From Cellulophaga sp. F20128 (lineage in GTDB: Bacteria; Bacteroidota; Bacteroidia; Flavobacteriales; Flavobacteriaceae), in contig NZ_JALKBA010000002.1 of NCBI RefSeq assembly GCF_023015805.1, positions 372,001 through 436,000 on the forward strand: 64,000 bases of DNA. Direction: 5' to 3'. The notes beneath the pieces were generated by a model. It was not told the origin of the DNA. It was given only the letters and a program-made list of their open reading frames with translations, and did not search any database. The position numbers were made by a program, and so were the translations under genes. This document shows, piece by piece, positions 1 through 9,261 of this stretch. Each line of letters starts with the position of its first letter. The first letter of the stretch is position 1.

Positions 1-45
1 GATAGACAGGAGTAGAAAAATTGCGGTATTAAAATAAGTTCTCAT
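1..45 (-). CDS. possible start of a leftward gene (secretion signal), cut by the window edge
   Basis: Reading leftward from an ATG at 45-43, fifteen codons run open to the edge and give MRTYFNTAIFLLLSI. A polar start followed by a hydrophobic run looks like the beginning of a signal peptide. The 179 bp between this and the GH20-like gene would then be a divergent promoter region. Fifteen codons is too little to name a product, and the open frame could be chance in AT-rich DNA. Confidence 0.3.
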   Translation of the reverse strand, partial: MRTYFNTAIFLLLSI

Positions 46-224
46 TGTTTTTGGTTTAAAAAAAAATGAAGATAGTATTTTATTAAAAAACGATGCGATT
101 CTAGGCGATAAATTCCACAAAAGGATTTGTTTTTGTATTTTAATTATAAAGAGTATTCAATGTAATATAAGTCTATTGGTTTATATTTGACTTCTTACGT
201 TTAAAACCAAAAATAAACAGCCAA

Positions 225-2327
225 ATGAAAAAACTAATGCTAATTTTTCTTGCCACTATTTTAATTAGTTCTTGTGGGGCCATCGAAAAAAAAGAAGGAG
301 ATTTTAAATTATTGCCATTGCCACAAGAGTATGCAATTAGTGGTATTAGTGATTTGCAATTTGAGGATGTTATCTTGGCTTATGCCAAGGAAGGGGATGA
401 GCTTCCTTTTTTGGGGAATTTTTTCAACGATTTAAAACTTACACCAGACCAGGATAATGCTCAAATTACCTTTAGTATTGCGTCAGACTTAGATATAAAA
501 GCAGAAGGTTATACATTAGAGATAAGCACGGTGCAAATTAACTTACAAGCAAAGGATAAGGCCGGACTTATGTATGGGTTCATGACCCTAGGGCAGTTAC
601 TTCAAGATGCAAAAGAGCAAAATGCTTACTTGCCGGTATGCAGCATAAAAGATTACCCAGCCTTGGCGTATCGGGCAATTCATTTGGATGTAAAACACCA
701 TTTAGAAAAAACATCGTATTACTATAGTTTACTAGATAAGTTGGCCAGTTATAAAGTAAATGCCATTATATTAGAAATAGAAGATAAAGTAAAGTATCAG
801 CGGCAACCAATAGTGGGGTCGCCAGATGCATTAACCATTGAAGAATGGAAAGAAATTAGTGAATATGCCCATGCTCGAAATATCGAAATAAGCCCTTTGG
901 TGCAAGGACTTGGTCATGCTTCGTTCGTTTTAAAACACGAAGAATATAAAGATTTAAGAGATGATCCTAATAGTGATTGGGCCTTTAATCCCTTAGATCC
1001 AAAAACATATGAGGTTCAGTATGATCTGTATTTGGATGCAATAGAAGCTATGCCTTATGGAAAGTACTTGCATATTGGAGGGGATGAGGTACATACCACT
1101 GGACGAAATAGTGGAAAATCACCCTTAGAATTACAGTTAGATTGGCTGGCCAAGGTGTGTCAATTTGCAGCAGAACAAGGGAAAACGCCAATCTTTTGGG
1201 ATGATATGCCATTAAAGCATGCTGGGGTATACAGCGCAATGTTTAATGGAAATTTAACTGCTGCAGAAGTCGATTCCATTTGGGCAAAGAACGAACACAA
1301 ATTAGTTGAGTTTTTAGACGTTTTTCCTAAGAATTGTATCTATATGAGGTGGAATTATAATATTCCACAGGCCTTAGGAAACAAAAAGGCAATGGAATGG
1401 TTTATGGAGCATGACTTGCAAGTGATGGGAGCAACGGCTGGGCAAACAAGATGGGTGCTTATGCCTCAAAATGAAAGTAATATTGAAAATATTAAGTCCT
1501 TTGCAAACAGCTCTATTTCAAGTGGTTTAAACGGTTTGTTGTTAACACTTTGGGATGATGACTCTCCTCATTTTGAGTTGTATATGCGCGGGATAATTGC
1601 TTTTTCAGAATTAACCTGGTCTGGAGATAAAAGAACAAATACAGCCTTGAAATCTGCCTACAGACAAAGAGAGTTTTCAAATACAGTAAGTGATAGCTCC
1701 TATGCTTTTATAGATGCATTAGAAACACCTGTAGCCCATTGGAAAAATATATTGTTAGAGAATAAAGTTTCTCGAAATATTTTAATGCGTGATAAAAGAT
1801 CTAAAGAAGAACTTGTCATCACATTGCCAACTAAAGAGGCGAAGGGAGCTTGGAGCAAAAAGTATGCAAAACGTATTGAACAAGCGCAAAACACTCTAGT
1901 TGCAACCAATGATGTTGCTAAAAAGATAGCATCAGTTAAATCACTTGCAACGCGTAACACCTATAACTTAGAAGTGTATGAGCAAGTGAATAAGTTAGTT
2001 TCATATTCGGCGAATGTTATTGTTGCCTTGTCTAATTATGATACGGCTACCACAGATGCAGAACAAGCTACGGCTTTCAAAGCAATTAGCGAATTGTCTA
2101 ATGAATTTAATACCGTTAGAAATTCATTGGAAAAAGTTTATGGGGAAACCCGGATTTTAACGAAACCAGAAAATTATATACTGGATCAAGACCACCATGC
2201 GCATTTAGCAAACCAGACTATTTCTTTTGATTGGATGTTTATAGGTGAATTATTCTTTCTGGAGACATTGGAAAATCACATTACAAACGGCGGTTTTGGG
2301 TTAGAATTAAAGCCTAGTGATAAATAG
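225..2327 (+). CDS. GH20-like glycoside hydrolase (beta-N-acetylhexosaminidase family) lipoprotein
   Basis: The 700-residue product starts with a lipoprotein signal peptide (lipobox ISSC, Cys17). A GH20-type N-terminal alpha/beta domain (about 30-145) precedes a TIM barrel. The barrel carries the GH20 signature HIGGDEVH with the Asp287-Glu288 pair; in GH20 the Asp orients the substrate N-acetyl group and the Glu is the acid. The C-terminal 220 residues are helical and not assigned. GH20 enzymes remove terminal beta-linked GlcNAc or GalNAc; the substrate here is unknown. It stands alone, 81 bp before the SulP gene. A TATATTTG box at 182-189 fits the Bacteroidota -7 consensus. The family call is firm. 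Membership of the fucan regulon is uncertain because the gene lies left of the minus-strand gene. Confidence 0.8.
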   Translation: MKKLMLIFLATILISSCGAIEKKEGDFKLLPLPQEYAISGISDLQFEDVILAYAKEGDELPFLGNFFNDLKLTPDQDNAQITFSIASDLDIKAEGYTLEISTVQINLQAKDKAGLMYGFMTLGQLLQDAKEQNAYLPVCSIKDYPALAYRAIHLDVKHHLEKTSYYYSLLDKLASYKVNAIILEIEDKVKYQRQPIVGSPDALTIEEWKEISEYAHARNIEISPLVQGLGHASFVLKHEEYKDLRDDPNSDWAFNPLDPKTYEVQYDLYLDAIEAMPYGKYLHIGGDEVHTTGRNSGKSPLELQLDWLAKVCQFAAEQGKTPIFWDDMPLKHAGVYSAMFNGNLTAAEVDSIWAKNEHKLVEFLDVFPKNCIYMRWNYNIPQALGNKKAMEWFMEHDLQVMGATAGQTRWVLMPQNESNIENIKSFANSSISSGLNGLLLTLWDDDSPHFELYMRGIIAFSELTWSGDKRTNTALKSAYRQREFSNTVSDSSYAFIDALETPVAHWKNILLENKVSRNILMRDKRSKEELVITLPTKEAKGAWSKKYAKRIEQAQNTLVATNDVAKKIASVKSLATRNTYNLEVYEQVNKLVSYSANVIVALSNYDTATTDAEQATAFKAISELSNEFNTVRNSLEKVYGETRILTKPENYILDQDHHAHLANQTISFDWMFIGELFFLETLENHITNGGFGLELKPSDK

Positions 2328-2408
2328 TAGTTCCGGAAAAGTAGAAGCTATATAAAACACACTTTTGTTTTTACGGGCTATTTGTAAACAAAACAGTAAA
2401 TTTGTGTA

Positions 2409-4127
2409 ATGCAAAATTACTTTCCATTTGTAAAGTGGCTTTCAGCCTATAAAAGAGGAGATTTAATTAAAGATATATTGGCTGGTTTTACGGTTGGTGT
2501 TGTTTTAATTCCTCAGGGCATGGCCTATGCTATGATTGCTGGGTTGCCTCCTGTTTATGGTTTGTATGCGGCATTATTTCCCACCTTAATTTATGCTTTT
2601 TTTGGCACCTCTAGACACATAGCCGTGGGACCTGTGGCTATGGATTCACTTTTGGTGGCAGCCGGTTTAGGAGCCTTGGCGTTAACAAAAACGGAAGATT
2701 ATATAGCGATGGCCATAGTACTAGCCTTTATGGTTGGAGCCATTCAGTTTACCCTAGGGGTTTTTAGAATGGGGTTTTTGGCTAATTTTTTATCTAAACC
2801 CGTTATCAGTGGCTTTACTTCTGGAGCTGCAATAATTATCATGTTTAGTCAAATTAAACATTTGTTAGGAGCAGATATTGAGGGGAGTAATAAGTTTATA
2901 ATTCTGTTGCAGAATGTTTTTCAAAGGGTTGCAGAAACTAATATGTACGACCTTGCAATAGGTGTTGTGGGAATAGTAATTATTGTTGGATTAAAAAGTT
3001 GGAACAAAAAAATACCATCCATTTTATTAGTAGTCATTCTGGGAATTTTGACTGTTTTTTTCTTCAACCTTCAAGAATATGGTGTTAAAATAGTTGGAGC
3101 CATACCCGATGGTTTACCTACATTTCAGGTGCCAGGGGTCACTTTTAAAAACGCCTTGGATATATGGCCTTTTGCACTTACATTGGCATTGGTTGGGTAC
3201 TTAGAAGCTGTTTCTATAGGTAAGGCATTGGAAGAGAAAAGCAAAGAAGAAACAATCGATGTAAATCAAGAATTAATTGCTTTAGGAACCTCAAATATGG
3301 TAGGTTCGTTCTTTAGATCTTTTCCAGTTACGGCAAGTTTTTCAAGATCTGCTATTAATTATGAAGCGGGAGCAAAAACAAATTTAGCATCCTTATTTAG
3401 TGTAGTAATGGTGGTGCTAACCTTATTGTTTTTAACACCATTATTTTACTACCTTCCAAAAGCTGTGCTAGCCTCTATTATAATGGTTTCTGTTTTTAGC
3501 TTAATAGACTTGGGTTACCCCAAAGAATTGTGGAAATTTCGTAAAGATGAATTTTTGGTGTTGTCCGTCACCTTTTTGTGTACCTTATTTATTGGGATTA
3601 AAGAGGGGATTTTAATTGGTGTTTTATTTTCATTATTGTTGATGGTGTATAGAACATCCAACCCACATTTTGCCGTACTAGGCAATGTGAAAGATACAGA
3701 CTATTACAAGAATGTAGATCGTTTTGGAGCAGAAGTGATCACTAGAGAAGATCTTTTAATAGTTCGGTTTGATGCACAATTGTATTTTGGAAATGCTAGC
3801 TTTTTTAAGACGGAATTGTATAGACATATCCATAAGAAAGGAGCAACCCTAAAAGGGGTTATTTTAAATGCTGAAGCTATTAATTATATAGATTCTAGCG
3901 CCGCTTTAATGTTAGAGAAAGTAATAAAGGAAATTCACGACAAAAACATACAGTTTTATGTTGCCGGAGCCATTGGTCCAACTCGAGATGTAATTTTTGC
4001 GAGTGGTATAATTACAGAATTGCACCAAGAGTTTTTATTTGTAAAAACAGCAGAAGCCGTAACCTATTTTGATGAACCAAAAGCAATTTCGGTATTGAGG
4101 GCAAAGGTGGCACATCAAAAAAATTAG
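2409..4127 (+). CDS. SulP-family anion (sulfate/bicarbonate) transporter with STAS domain
   Basis: A 572-residue inner-membrane protein of normal SulP length. The N-terminal 400 residues hold the typical many-span SulP core, including LPPVYGLYAALFPTLIY and the GPVAMDSLL region. The last 130 residues form a cytoplasmic STAS domain (GVILNAEAINYIDSSAALML). SulP proteins carry sulfate, bicarbonate or other anions, and the sequence does not tell which. It is followed after 70 bp by a persulfide-dioxygenase-type gene, which suggests sulfur handling. Sulfate released by the nearby sulfatases would be a plausible substrate, but that is inference. TAAATTTG at 2397-2404 resembles a -7 box yet lies only 4 bp before the start codon. 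Confidence 0.85.
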   Translation: MQNYFPFVKWLSAYKRGDLIKDILAGFTVGVVLIPQGMAYAMIAGLPPVYGLYAALFPTLIYAFFGTSRHIAVGPVAMDSLLVAAGLGALALTKTEDYIAMAIVLAFMVGAIQFTLGVFRMGFLANFLSKPVISGFTSGAAIIIMFSQIKHLLGADIEGSNKFIILLQNVFQRVAETNMYDLAIGVVGIVIIVGLKSWNKKIPSILLVVILGILTVFFFNLQEYGVKIVGAIPDGLPTFQVPGVTFKNALDIWPFALTLALVGYLEAVSIGKALEEKSKEETIDVNQELIALGTSNMVGSFFRSFPVTASFSRSAINYEAGAKTNLASLFSVVMVVLTLLFLTPLFYYLPKAVLASIIMVSVFSLIDLGYPKELWKFRKDEFLVLSVTFLCTLFIGIKEGILIGVLFSLLLMVYRTSNPHFAVLGNVKDTDYYKNVDRFGAEVITREDLLIVRFDAQLYFGNASFFKTELYRHIHKKGATLKGVILNAEAINYIDSSAALMLEKVIKEIHDKNIQFYVAGAIGPTRDVIFASGIITELHQEFLFVKTAEAVTYFDEPKAISVLRAKVAHQKN

Positions 4128-4129
4128 GA

Positions 4130-4143
4130 ATGATATATATCAT
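4130..4143. promoter_or_regulatory. perfect 14-bp palindrome with CRP/FNR-like core upstream of the persulfide dioxygenase
   Basis: ATGATATATATCAT is a perfect palindrome containing TGAT-N4-ATCA, the core of CRP/FNR-type operators. It lies 54 bp before the start of the MBL/rhodanese gene, and TATTTTTA at 4166-4173 could serve as a -7 box. An AT-only centre makes chance occurrence plausible. Confidence 0.3.
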
Positions 4144-4197
4144 AAAAGTGAATTAGAAAAAAGCGTATTTTTACGTAGATAGATAAAGAAAAGGATT

Positions 4198-5607
4198 ATG
4201 AAAATAGAACAAATATATACAGGGTGTTTGGCACAAGGTGCTTATTATATAGAAAGCAATGGGGAAGTGGCTATAATAGATCCTTTGCGGGAGGTAGAGC
4301 CTTATTTGAAAAGGGCAAAGGCCGATAACGCAACCATAAAATATATTTTTGAGACTCACTTTCATGCCGATTTTGTAAGTGGACATGTGTCACTTTCAAA
4401 GGCAACTGGAGCGCCAATAGTGTTTGGACCTAATGCCAGTACTACTTTTGATTCTATCATAGCGAAAGACTTGCAGGAATTTAAATTGGGAGAAATTACC
4501 ATTGTGGTTTTACATACCCCAGGACATACTTTAGAAAGTACAACTTATTTATTGCGGGATAAAAATGGAAAGGACCATGCTATCTTCTCTGGAGATACTT
4601 TATTCTTGGGTGATGTTGGAAGACCCGACTTAGCACAAAAGTCGGCTGATATGACTAAAGAGGACTTGGCAGGTATTTTGTTTGATAGTTTGCGAACTAA
4701 AATTATGCCATTGGCCGATGATGTAATTGTTTATCCAGCACACGGAGCTGGTTCTGCATGTGGTAAAAATATGATGAAGGAAACAGTGGATACTTTAGGG
4801 AATCAAAAACAAATGAATTATGCACTTAGAGCAGATATGACCAAGGCAGAATTTGTAAAAGAGGTTACTGATGGTTTGGCACCGCCACCAAAGTATTTCC
4901 CTTTAAATGTAAAAATGAACAAAGAGGGGTATGATGATATAGATATTATCCAAGATCGGGGAACAACACCCTTACCTCCAGATGAGTTTGAAGTACTTGC
5001 AAACGAAACGAGTGCTATCGTTTTAGATGTAAGGCATCAATCAGACTATGTAAAAGAGCATATTCCACGTTCTATTTTTATTGGTTTGGATGGTAGTTTT
5101 GCGCCATGGGTGGGCGATTTAATAGCAGATGTAAAGCAGTCTATTTTATTAGTAACCCCAGAAGGAAGAGAAAAAGAGGCAGTAACCCGCTTGTCTCGCG
5201 TTGGTTTTGATAAGACCGTTGGTGTACTAAAAGGGGGAATTGAAGCTTGGAAAGCGGCAGGAAAAGAGGTAGATAGCCTGCGTTCAATTTCTGCAGAAGA
5301 TGCCAAAAAGGAAATTGCATCAAACAAGGCTCCGGTATTTGACGTACGTAAAGTAGCGGAATACCAATCTGAACATTTGGTAGATGTGCACAGTACCCCA
5401 TTAAGTGAATTAAATGATCATTTAGCAGCGTTTCCTTCAGAAGAAACCTTTTACGTGCATTGTGCAGGCGGGTACCGCTCTGTCATTGCAGCATCTATCT
5501 TAAAGAGTAGAGGTATTCATAATTTGGTTGATATAGCTGGTGGTTTTGCAGCGATGCGAAAGGCGGAGATGGACATAACCAACTATGTATGCCCATCAAC
5601 TTTATAG
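4198..5607 (+). CDS. persulfide dioxygenase-like MBL-fold hydrolase fused to two rhodanese domains
   Basis: A 469-residue cytoplasmic protein. An N-terminal metallo-beta-lactamase domain of the ETHE1/CstB type (1-240) carries the metal motif THFHADFVSGH (His54, His56, Asp58, His63) and a later HTPGHT. Two rhodanese domains follow. The first (about 260-360) has the loop LVTPEGREKEA with no cysteine and is probably inactive. The second (about 365-469) has HCAGGYRS with active-site Cys422. Such proteins oxidise glutathione- or CoA-type persulfides to sulfite and move sulfane sulfur. The layout matches CstB-like multidomain enzymes. It follows the SulP gene and ends 12 bp from the convergent GH95-like gene. 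A FNR-like palindrome lies upstream. Confidence 0.85.
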   Translation: MKIEQIYTGCLAQGAYYIESNGEVAIIDPLREVEPYLKRAKADNATIKYIFETHFHADFVSGHVSLSKATGAPIVFGPNASTTFDSIIAKDLQEFKLGEITIVVLHTPGHTLESTTYLLRDKNGKDHAIFSGDTLFLGDVGRPDLAQKSADMTKEDLAGILFDSLRTKIMPLADDVIVYPAHGAGSACGKNMMKETVDTLGNQKQMNYALRADMTKAEFVKEVTDGLAPPPKYFPLNVKMNKEGYDDIDIIQDRGTTPLPPDEFEVLANETSAIVLDVRHQSDYVKEHIPRSIFIGLDGSFAPWVGDLIADVKQSILLVTPEGREKEAVTRLSRVGFDKTVGVLKGGIEAWKAAGKEVDSLRSISAEDAKKEIASNKAPVFDVRKVAEYQSEHLVDVHSTPLSELNDHLAAFPSEETFYVHCAGGYRSVIAASILKSRGIHNLVDIAGGFAAMRKAEMDITNYVCPSTL

Positions 5608-5619
5608 AAAAACACTTAT

Positions 5620-7911
5620 TTAGTGTATGGTAATGATAGCTTTCGGTTTAGTCACGATCTCTAAAACACCATCATTCCAAGTATAACTTTCAGATCCATT
5701 TATTTCTAATTCTTTAGTTGTAAATGGATTTTCTAATTTAATAGTTCCTCCTTTTTCAGAAAGTATTTGAACAAAAGTTGTGCTCCCCTTTTCTTTTTTG
5801 GCAGAAATAAGAAATGCCCCTTCTGTTCGCAACTGCTGAAAAGAAACCTCCTTCCAATTCTTGGGGATGGCTGGGAAGAGTTTTACGATTCCGGTATGAC
5901 TTTGGATCAGCATTTCTTGGATGCCAGCAGCAAATGCAAAATTCCCTTCCAAGGTAAATGGTCTGTAGGTAAAGTTAGATTTTCCCGTACCAGATTGGTC
6001 GCCATTCACATGAAAACTGTTGGGTAACACAAAAGAGGTTGCAAAATCTTTGAGCGCTTTAGCTGCCCCCTCGCCATCAAAAGCACGAGCTTTTAAATTG
6101 CCTAACCAACTAAAAGAATAACCTACCCATTGGCTAGAGCCTGTTTTGTCTAAATTGGCAATGGTCTTATCAATAATTTGTTGCTGTTGCTTGCCGTTTG
6201 AATAATCTAATAGACCTAGTGGGTGTATGGCCATTAAATGCGAAAAGTGGCGGTGAGAACTATTAAACGGTAAGTCTGCTGTAAACATTAATCCATCTTC
6301 ATTCACTGCGTAGTCTGGCCATTCTAAGCCTATTTTTTTCCATTTTTCTGCTTCGTCTTTTTTACCGAGTTCACTGGCAAGTTCACTTGCTTTTTCAAAA
6401 GTCCATCGCACAAGTGCTAAATCAAAATTACTCATCGAATCGAACCATGCATTTCTGGCATTGTTGTGAATTTCAGGACTAGAGCTCAAGGGAAGTTTTC
6501 TTTTTCCGTTAGCGTCTAAAACGGATAATTCATCCAAATGAATGGCTACATCTTTAATCCAAGGATACGCTTTGTTGGTAAGGAAATCTCTATCCATAGA
6601 ATAGCGCCAATGCAAATAATAATGCTGTCCTAACCAAGCACTTACTGTTGGTCCAAAGGCATATTGAATCCATCCTCCCATAGGATCCCCAGTAAGGGTA
6701 GAAACTCCCGGGACATTTATTCCAGTTGTGTTGTAGTATTCAGCGGTGTATTTTTTAAAAGTTGGTTTGTATTTTTCTAACCAATCTATAAACCCTTCTT
6801 CTAAATCCAAATGGTTGCCAGAGTAGGTTGGCCAATAACTAAGTTGGGTGTTTAGGTCATGGTGAAAATCTCCCTTCCATGGTGGTAATTTTCCATTGTC
6901 AGCGGTCCAAACACTTTGTAGTGAAATTGGAGGTGCTCCTTTGCGAGCGGCGGCACCTAATTTATACATTTCCATATACCACTGGTTTTGTAAAATGGTG
7001 TCAGGAATCGAAATACTAGACTTGCTCCAAAAGGATGTCCACCACTTTTTATGGCTTGCCAGTAAATTACCTTTGTCGTTAAGAGCGCTATTTGCAGCAA
7101 TGGTTTCTTTGGCGGTAGCCGTTACTTCCGTTTCAGTTTTTTTAGAACTTATGCTCCAACTTCCTTCTAAAGTAGTTCCTTCTTTAATCCATTCCGTATG
7201 AACTTCGTAGCTAAAGTCATTCCATCCTTTTTGAACATAGGTATGGGAATTTTTAGTGCTTATAATTTTACCTCCTGGATATTCCAACCTACGTAAATCT
7301 TTTCCAGTTACGGGATCTTCGGGACCTGCAGTTTTTATGGAAACATAACTTGGAGCAATAATTACCGGAGAAAGCTCTTGGGTTAGGTTTTCAAACCGAT
7401 ACCAGCCAATGGGTTCGGTGGCGTGTACAAAGGTTGTTAATTGAGTTCCATTTTTCCACTTTACTGTACATAAGGCATTCTTTAGGCTAAGGGTAACGGA
7501 CGCAATTTCACCCAATTTTTTACTGTTAAATTCTAGGGCTGCCGCAGGAATTTTAGATGGTGCAGGTAGGTTGTCATAAGGAGCGTCATATTTTTGCTGT
7601 ACTTTTTCGTACGTATTTTTGTGCCATTGTTCTAGTACCCATTTAAAATCATAGTTTTCAAAATCTAGATTGGCCATAGGGCGTAAATCCCATAAATCTG
7701 CCCGATCTAAGGAGAATCTTAAAGCGTCTTCGTTTTGCCATATTAAAGCACCAATGGTTGCATTTCCAAGCGGAATTCCTTCGTCCCAAGTACGTGCTAA
7801 AGCAGGGAATTTTAATTCATATTCAGGGAGCATTTTATTCCAAGGAGATGTCTTGTCTGTAGTGCATGAGCCTAATAGTAGCAGTGCAATAAGTATTAAT
7901 TTTATTTTCAT
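5620..7911 (-). CDS. divergent GH95-like glycoside hydrolase lipoprotein
   Basis: A 763-residue lipoprotein (lipobox LGSC, Cys16), the only complete gene on the minus strand. The GH95 architecture is visible. The start IPLGNATIGALIWQNEDALRF parallels the LPVGNGRLGAMVFG start of the clear GH95 at 23.5 kb, and SSSPE puts Glu480 at the general-acid position. The two Asn residues of the GH95 motif NINLQMNYW are here DLNTQLSYW (Asp352, Asn354). The QIDGNFG Asp is Glu655 (TLEGNFA). GH95 enzymes are inverting alpha-L-fucosidases or alpha-L-galactosidases, so these changes suggest another linkage or sugar. The promoter lies in the 376-bp divergent region shared with the AraC gene, and the 3' end faces the persulfide dioxygenase. 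Confidence 0.7.
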   Translation of the reverse strand: MKIKLILIALLLLGSCTTDKTSPWNKMLPEYELKFPALARTWDEGIPLGNATIGALIWQNEDALRFSLDRADLWDLRPMANLDFENYDFKWVLEQWHKNTYEKVQQKYDAPYDNLPAPSKIPAAALEFNSKKLGEIASVTLSLKNALCTVKWKNGTQLTTFVHATEPIGWYRFENLTQELSPVIIAPSYVSIKTAGPEDPVTGKDLRRLEYPGGKIISTKNSHTYVQKGWNDFSYEVHTEWIKEGTTLEGSWSISSKKTETEVTATAKETIAANSALNDKGNLLASHKKWWTSFWSKSSISIPDTILQNQWYMEMYKLGAAARKGAPPISLQSVWTADNGKLPPWKGDFHHDLNTQLSYWPTYSGNHLDLEEGFIDWLEKYKPTFKKYTAEYYNTTGINVPGVSTLTGDPMGGWIQYAFGPTVSAWLGQHYYLHWRYSMDRDFLTNKAYPWIKDVAIHLDELSVLDANGKRKLPLSSSPEIHNNARNAWFDSMSNFDLALVRWTFEKASELASELGKKDEAEKWKKIGLEWPDYAVNEDGLMFTADLPFNSSHRHFSHLMAIHPLGLLDYSNGKQQQQIIDKTIANLDKTGSSQWVGYSFSWLGNLKARAFDGEGAAKALKDFATSFVLPNSFHVNGDQSGTGKSNFTYRPFTLEGNFAFAAGIQEMLIQSHTGIVKLFPAIPKNWKEVSFQQLRTEGAFLISAKKEKGSTTFVQILSEKGGTIKLENPFTTKELEINGSESYTWNDGVLEIVTKPKAIITIH

Positions 7912-8287
7912 TTTACGATTTATTGTTTACTTTTTCAGTTGTTCTATTTTTTAGATCGCCCAATGCCATACATCTAGCGTTGGTTATTTTAATAAAAATC
8001 CTCCAGTTAACTTCCTGTATATTTTACATAACTACCAAACTTAAAAAGGGCCGCCTTCTGACAAAAAAGACAACCCTGTTTAACAAAAAACTAACTCAAA
8101 TAAAAAACTAATTAACAGACTTTAAAAACTAGAACTTTAAAAATGTCTATTATCTTATAAAAGTAAATTATATAAAGGTAAGAATCTACCAATAATTTAA
8201 CAGTTGATAATACTTTTTATACTTTTTTAGGTGTTATTATATAAATAATGTAATTTCACGCTTTGTTAATAGGTCAAATGCCCAATT
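7912..8287. other. divergent intergenic region (376 bp)
   Basis: This AT-rich spacer separates the minus-strand GH95-like gene from the AraC gene. The only structured element I see is the TTGGTA/TACC site at 8177-8194. An open frame over 7923-8111 has no protein-like composition and I do not call it a gene. Confidence 0.6.
8177..8194. promoter_or_regulatory. candidate AraC-regulator operator (copy 1)
   Basis: GGTAAGAATCTACCAATA lies 94 bp before the AraC start codon. Its reverse complement, TATTGGTAGATTCTTACC, matches 17 of 18 bases of 9201-9218 in front of fucD. It can be read as TTGGTA-N6-TACC. The position suits autoregulation of the AraC gene and possibly control of the divergent GH95-like gene. 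Confidence 0.5.
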
Positions 8288-9163
8288 ATGAAATTACATT
8301 TAATAAACAGAACAAGTCTTAAAAACAGTTCGTTTACCGTTAAAAATAATGAGTATTCCAATTTTTTAAAAGTATGGCATTATCATCCTGAATTAGAACT
8401 CGTAGTTGTCTTAAAAAGTACCGGCAAACATTTTGTTGGTGATAGTATAGATAAATTTGAAGAAGGCGAAGTAGTATTAATTGGCAAAAACTTACCACAC
8501 ATGTGGTTAAACGATGATGAGTATTTTCAATCCGATTCTAATTTGGTGGCGCAAGCCGTAAGTGTTCATTTTGATGCTGAGTTTTTAGGCGCAAGTTTTT
8601 TTGATGTTCCAGAAATGAAGCCTATATCTGAATTACTCCAAAGGTCTATGTACGGAATTAAGTTTATTGGTTTAAGTCCCAAAATAAAAAAGGAAATTGT
8701 AGAACTGCTAGAGCATACTCCTTTTGTGCGAACGATGCGGTTAATTGAAATATTAAATTCATTGGCTAACCATAAAAACTACGCCTTGCTTTCTAGTGCT
8801 GGTTTTATAAATTCCTTTAATAAAACCGATAATAAGAATTTGGATCAGATTTATGAATTTGTTTTTAAAAATTTTAATACGCCTATACAATCCAAAGATG
8901 TAGCGGCAGTTGCGAATATGAATACCTCTTCTTTTAGCAGATTCTTTAAAAGAATACACAGAAAAACCTTTACAAGGTATTTAAATGAAATTAGAATAGG
9001 GTATGGTTGTAAGTTGCTTTTAGAAAAAAAGTACAATGTTACCGCGGTATGTTACGAATCTGGGTTTAATAATATATCAAATTTTAATAGACAATTCAAG
9101 GATATAACGGGCTTGTCACCAACAGAATATGTTAGATTTCATACTGAAAAAAGACAGGATTAG
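8288..9163 (+). CDS. AraC-family transcriptional regulator
   Basis: A 291-residue cytoplasmic protein. The N-terminal half is a cupin-like sensor domain (HYHPELELVVVLKSTGKHFVGDSIDKFEEGEVVLIG with a following LPHMW) that would bind a small sugar-derived ligand. The C-terminal 100 residues contain two helix-turn-helix units of the AraC type, ending in the hallmark ESGFNNISNFNRQFKDITGLSPTEY. It sits between the GH95-like gene and fucD, and a near-identical 18-bp sequence occurs upstream of both itself and fucD. The likely role is activation of the fucose catabolic genes in response to fucose or an intermediate. The effector is inferred from position only. Confidence 0.88.
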   Translation: MKLHLINRTSLKNSSFTVKNNEYSNFLKVWHYHPELELVVVLKSTGKHFVGDSIDKFEEGEVVLIGKNLPHMWLNDDEYFQSDSNLVAQAVSVHFDAEFLGASFFDVPEMKPISELLQRSMYGIKFIGLSPKIKKEIVELLEHTPFVRTMRLIEILNSLANHKNYALLSSAGFINSFNKTDNKNLDQIYEFVFKNFNTPIQSKDVAAVANMNTSSFSRFFKRIHRKTFTRYLNEIRIGYGCKLLLEKKYNVTAVCYESGFNNISNFNRQFKDITGLSPTEYVRFHTEKRQD

Positions 9164-9200
9164 GGTATGTGGGCAAAAATAGTATCATTATAGGTGATAA

Positions 9201-9220
9201 TATTGGTAGATTATTACCAA
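9201..9220. promoter_or_regulatory. candidate AraC-regulator operator (copy 2) at the fucD promoter
   Basis: The palindrome TTGGTA-GATTAT-TACCAA occupies 9203-9220, and the 18 bases 9201-9218 match the reverse complement of 8177-8194 at 17 positions. TAGATTTG at 9230-9237 fits the TAnnTTTG -7 consensus, so the site would overlap or adjoin the -33 region. That is the expected place for an AraC activator. Confidence 0.55.
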
Positions 9221-9261
9221 CTCATAAATTAGATTTGTTTTTATTTTTAAAACTATAAAAT

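Noticed and set aside
7923-8111. 62-codon open frame in the divergent spacer
   Set aside because: Composition is that of AT-rich noncoding DNA and it has no recognisable motif; it would occupy the promoter of the GH95-like gene.
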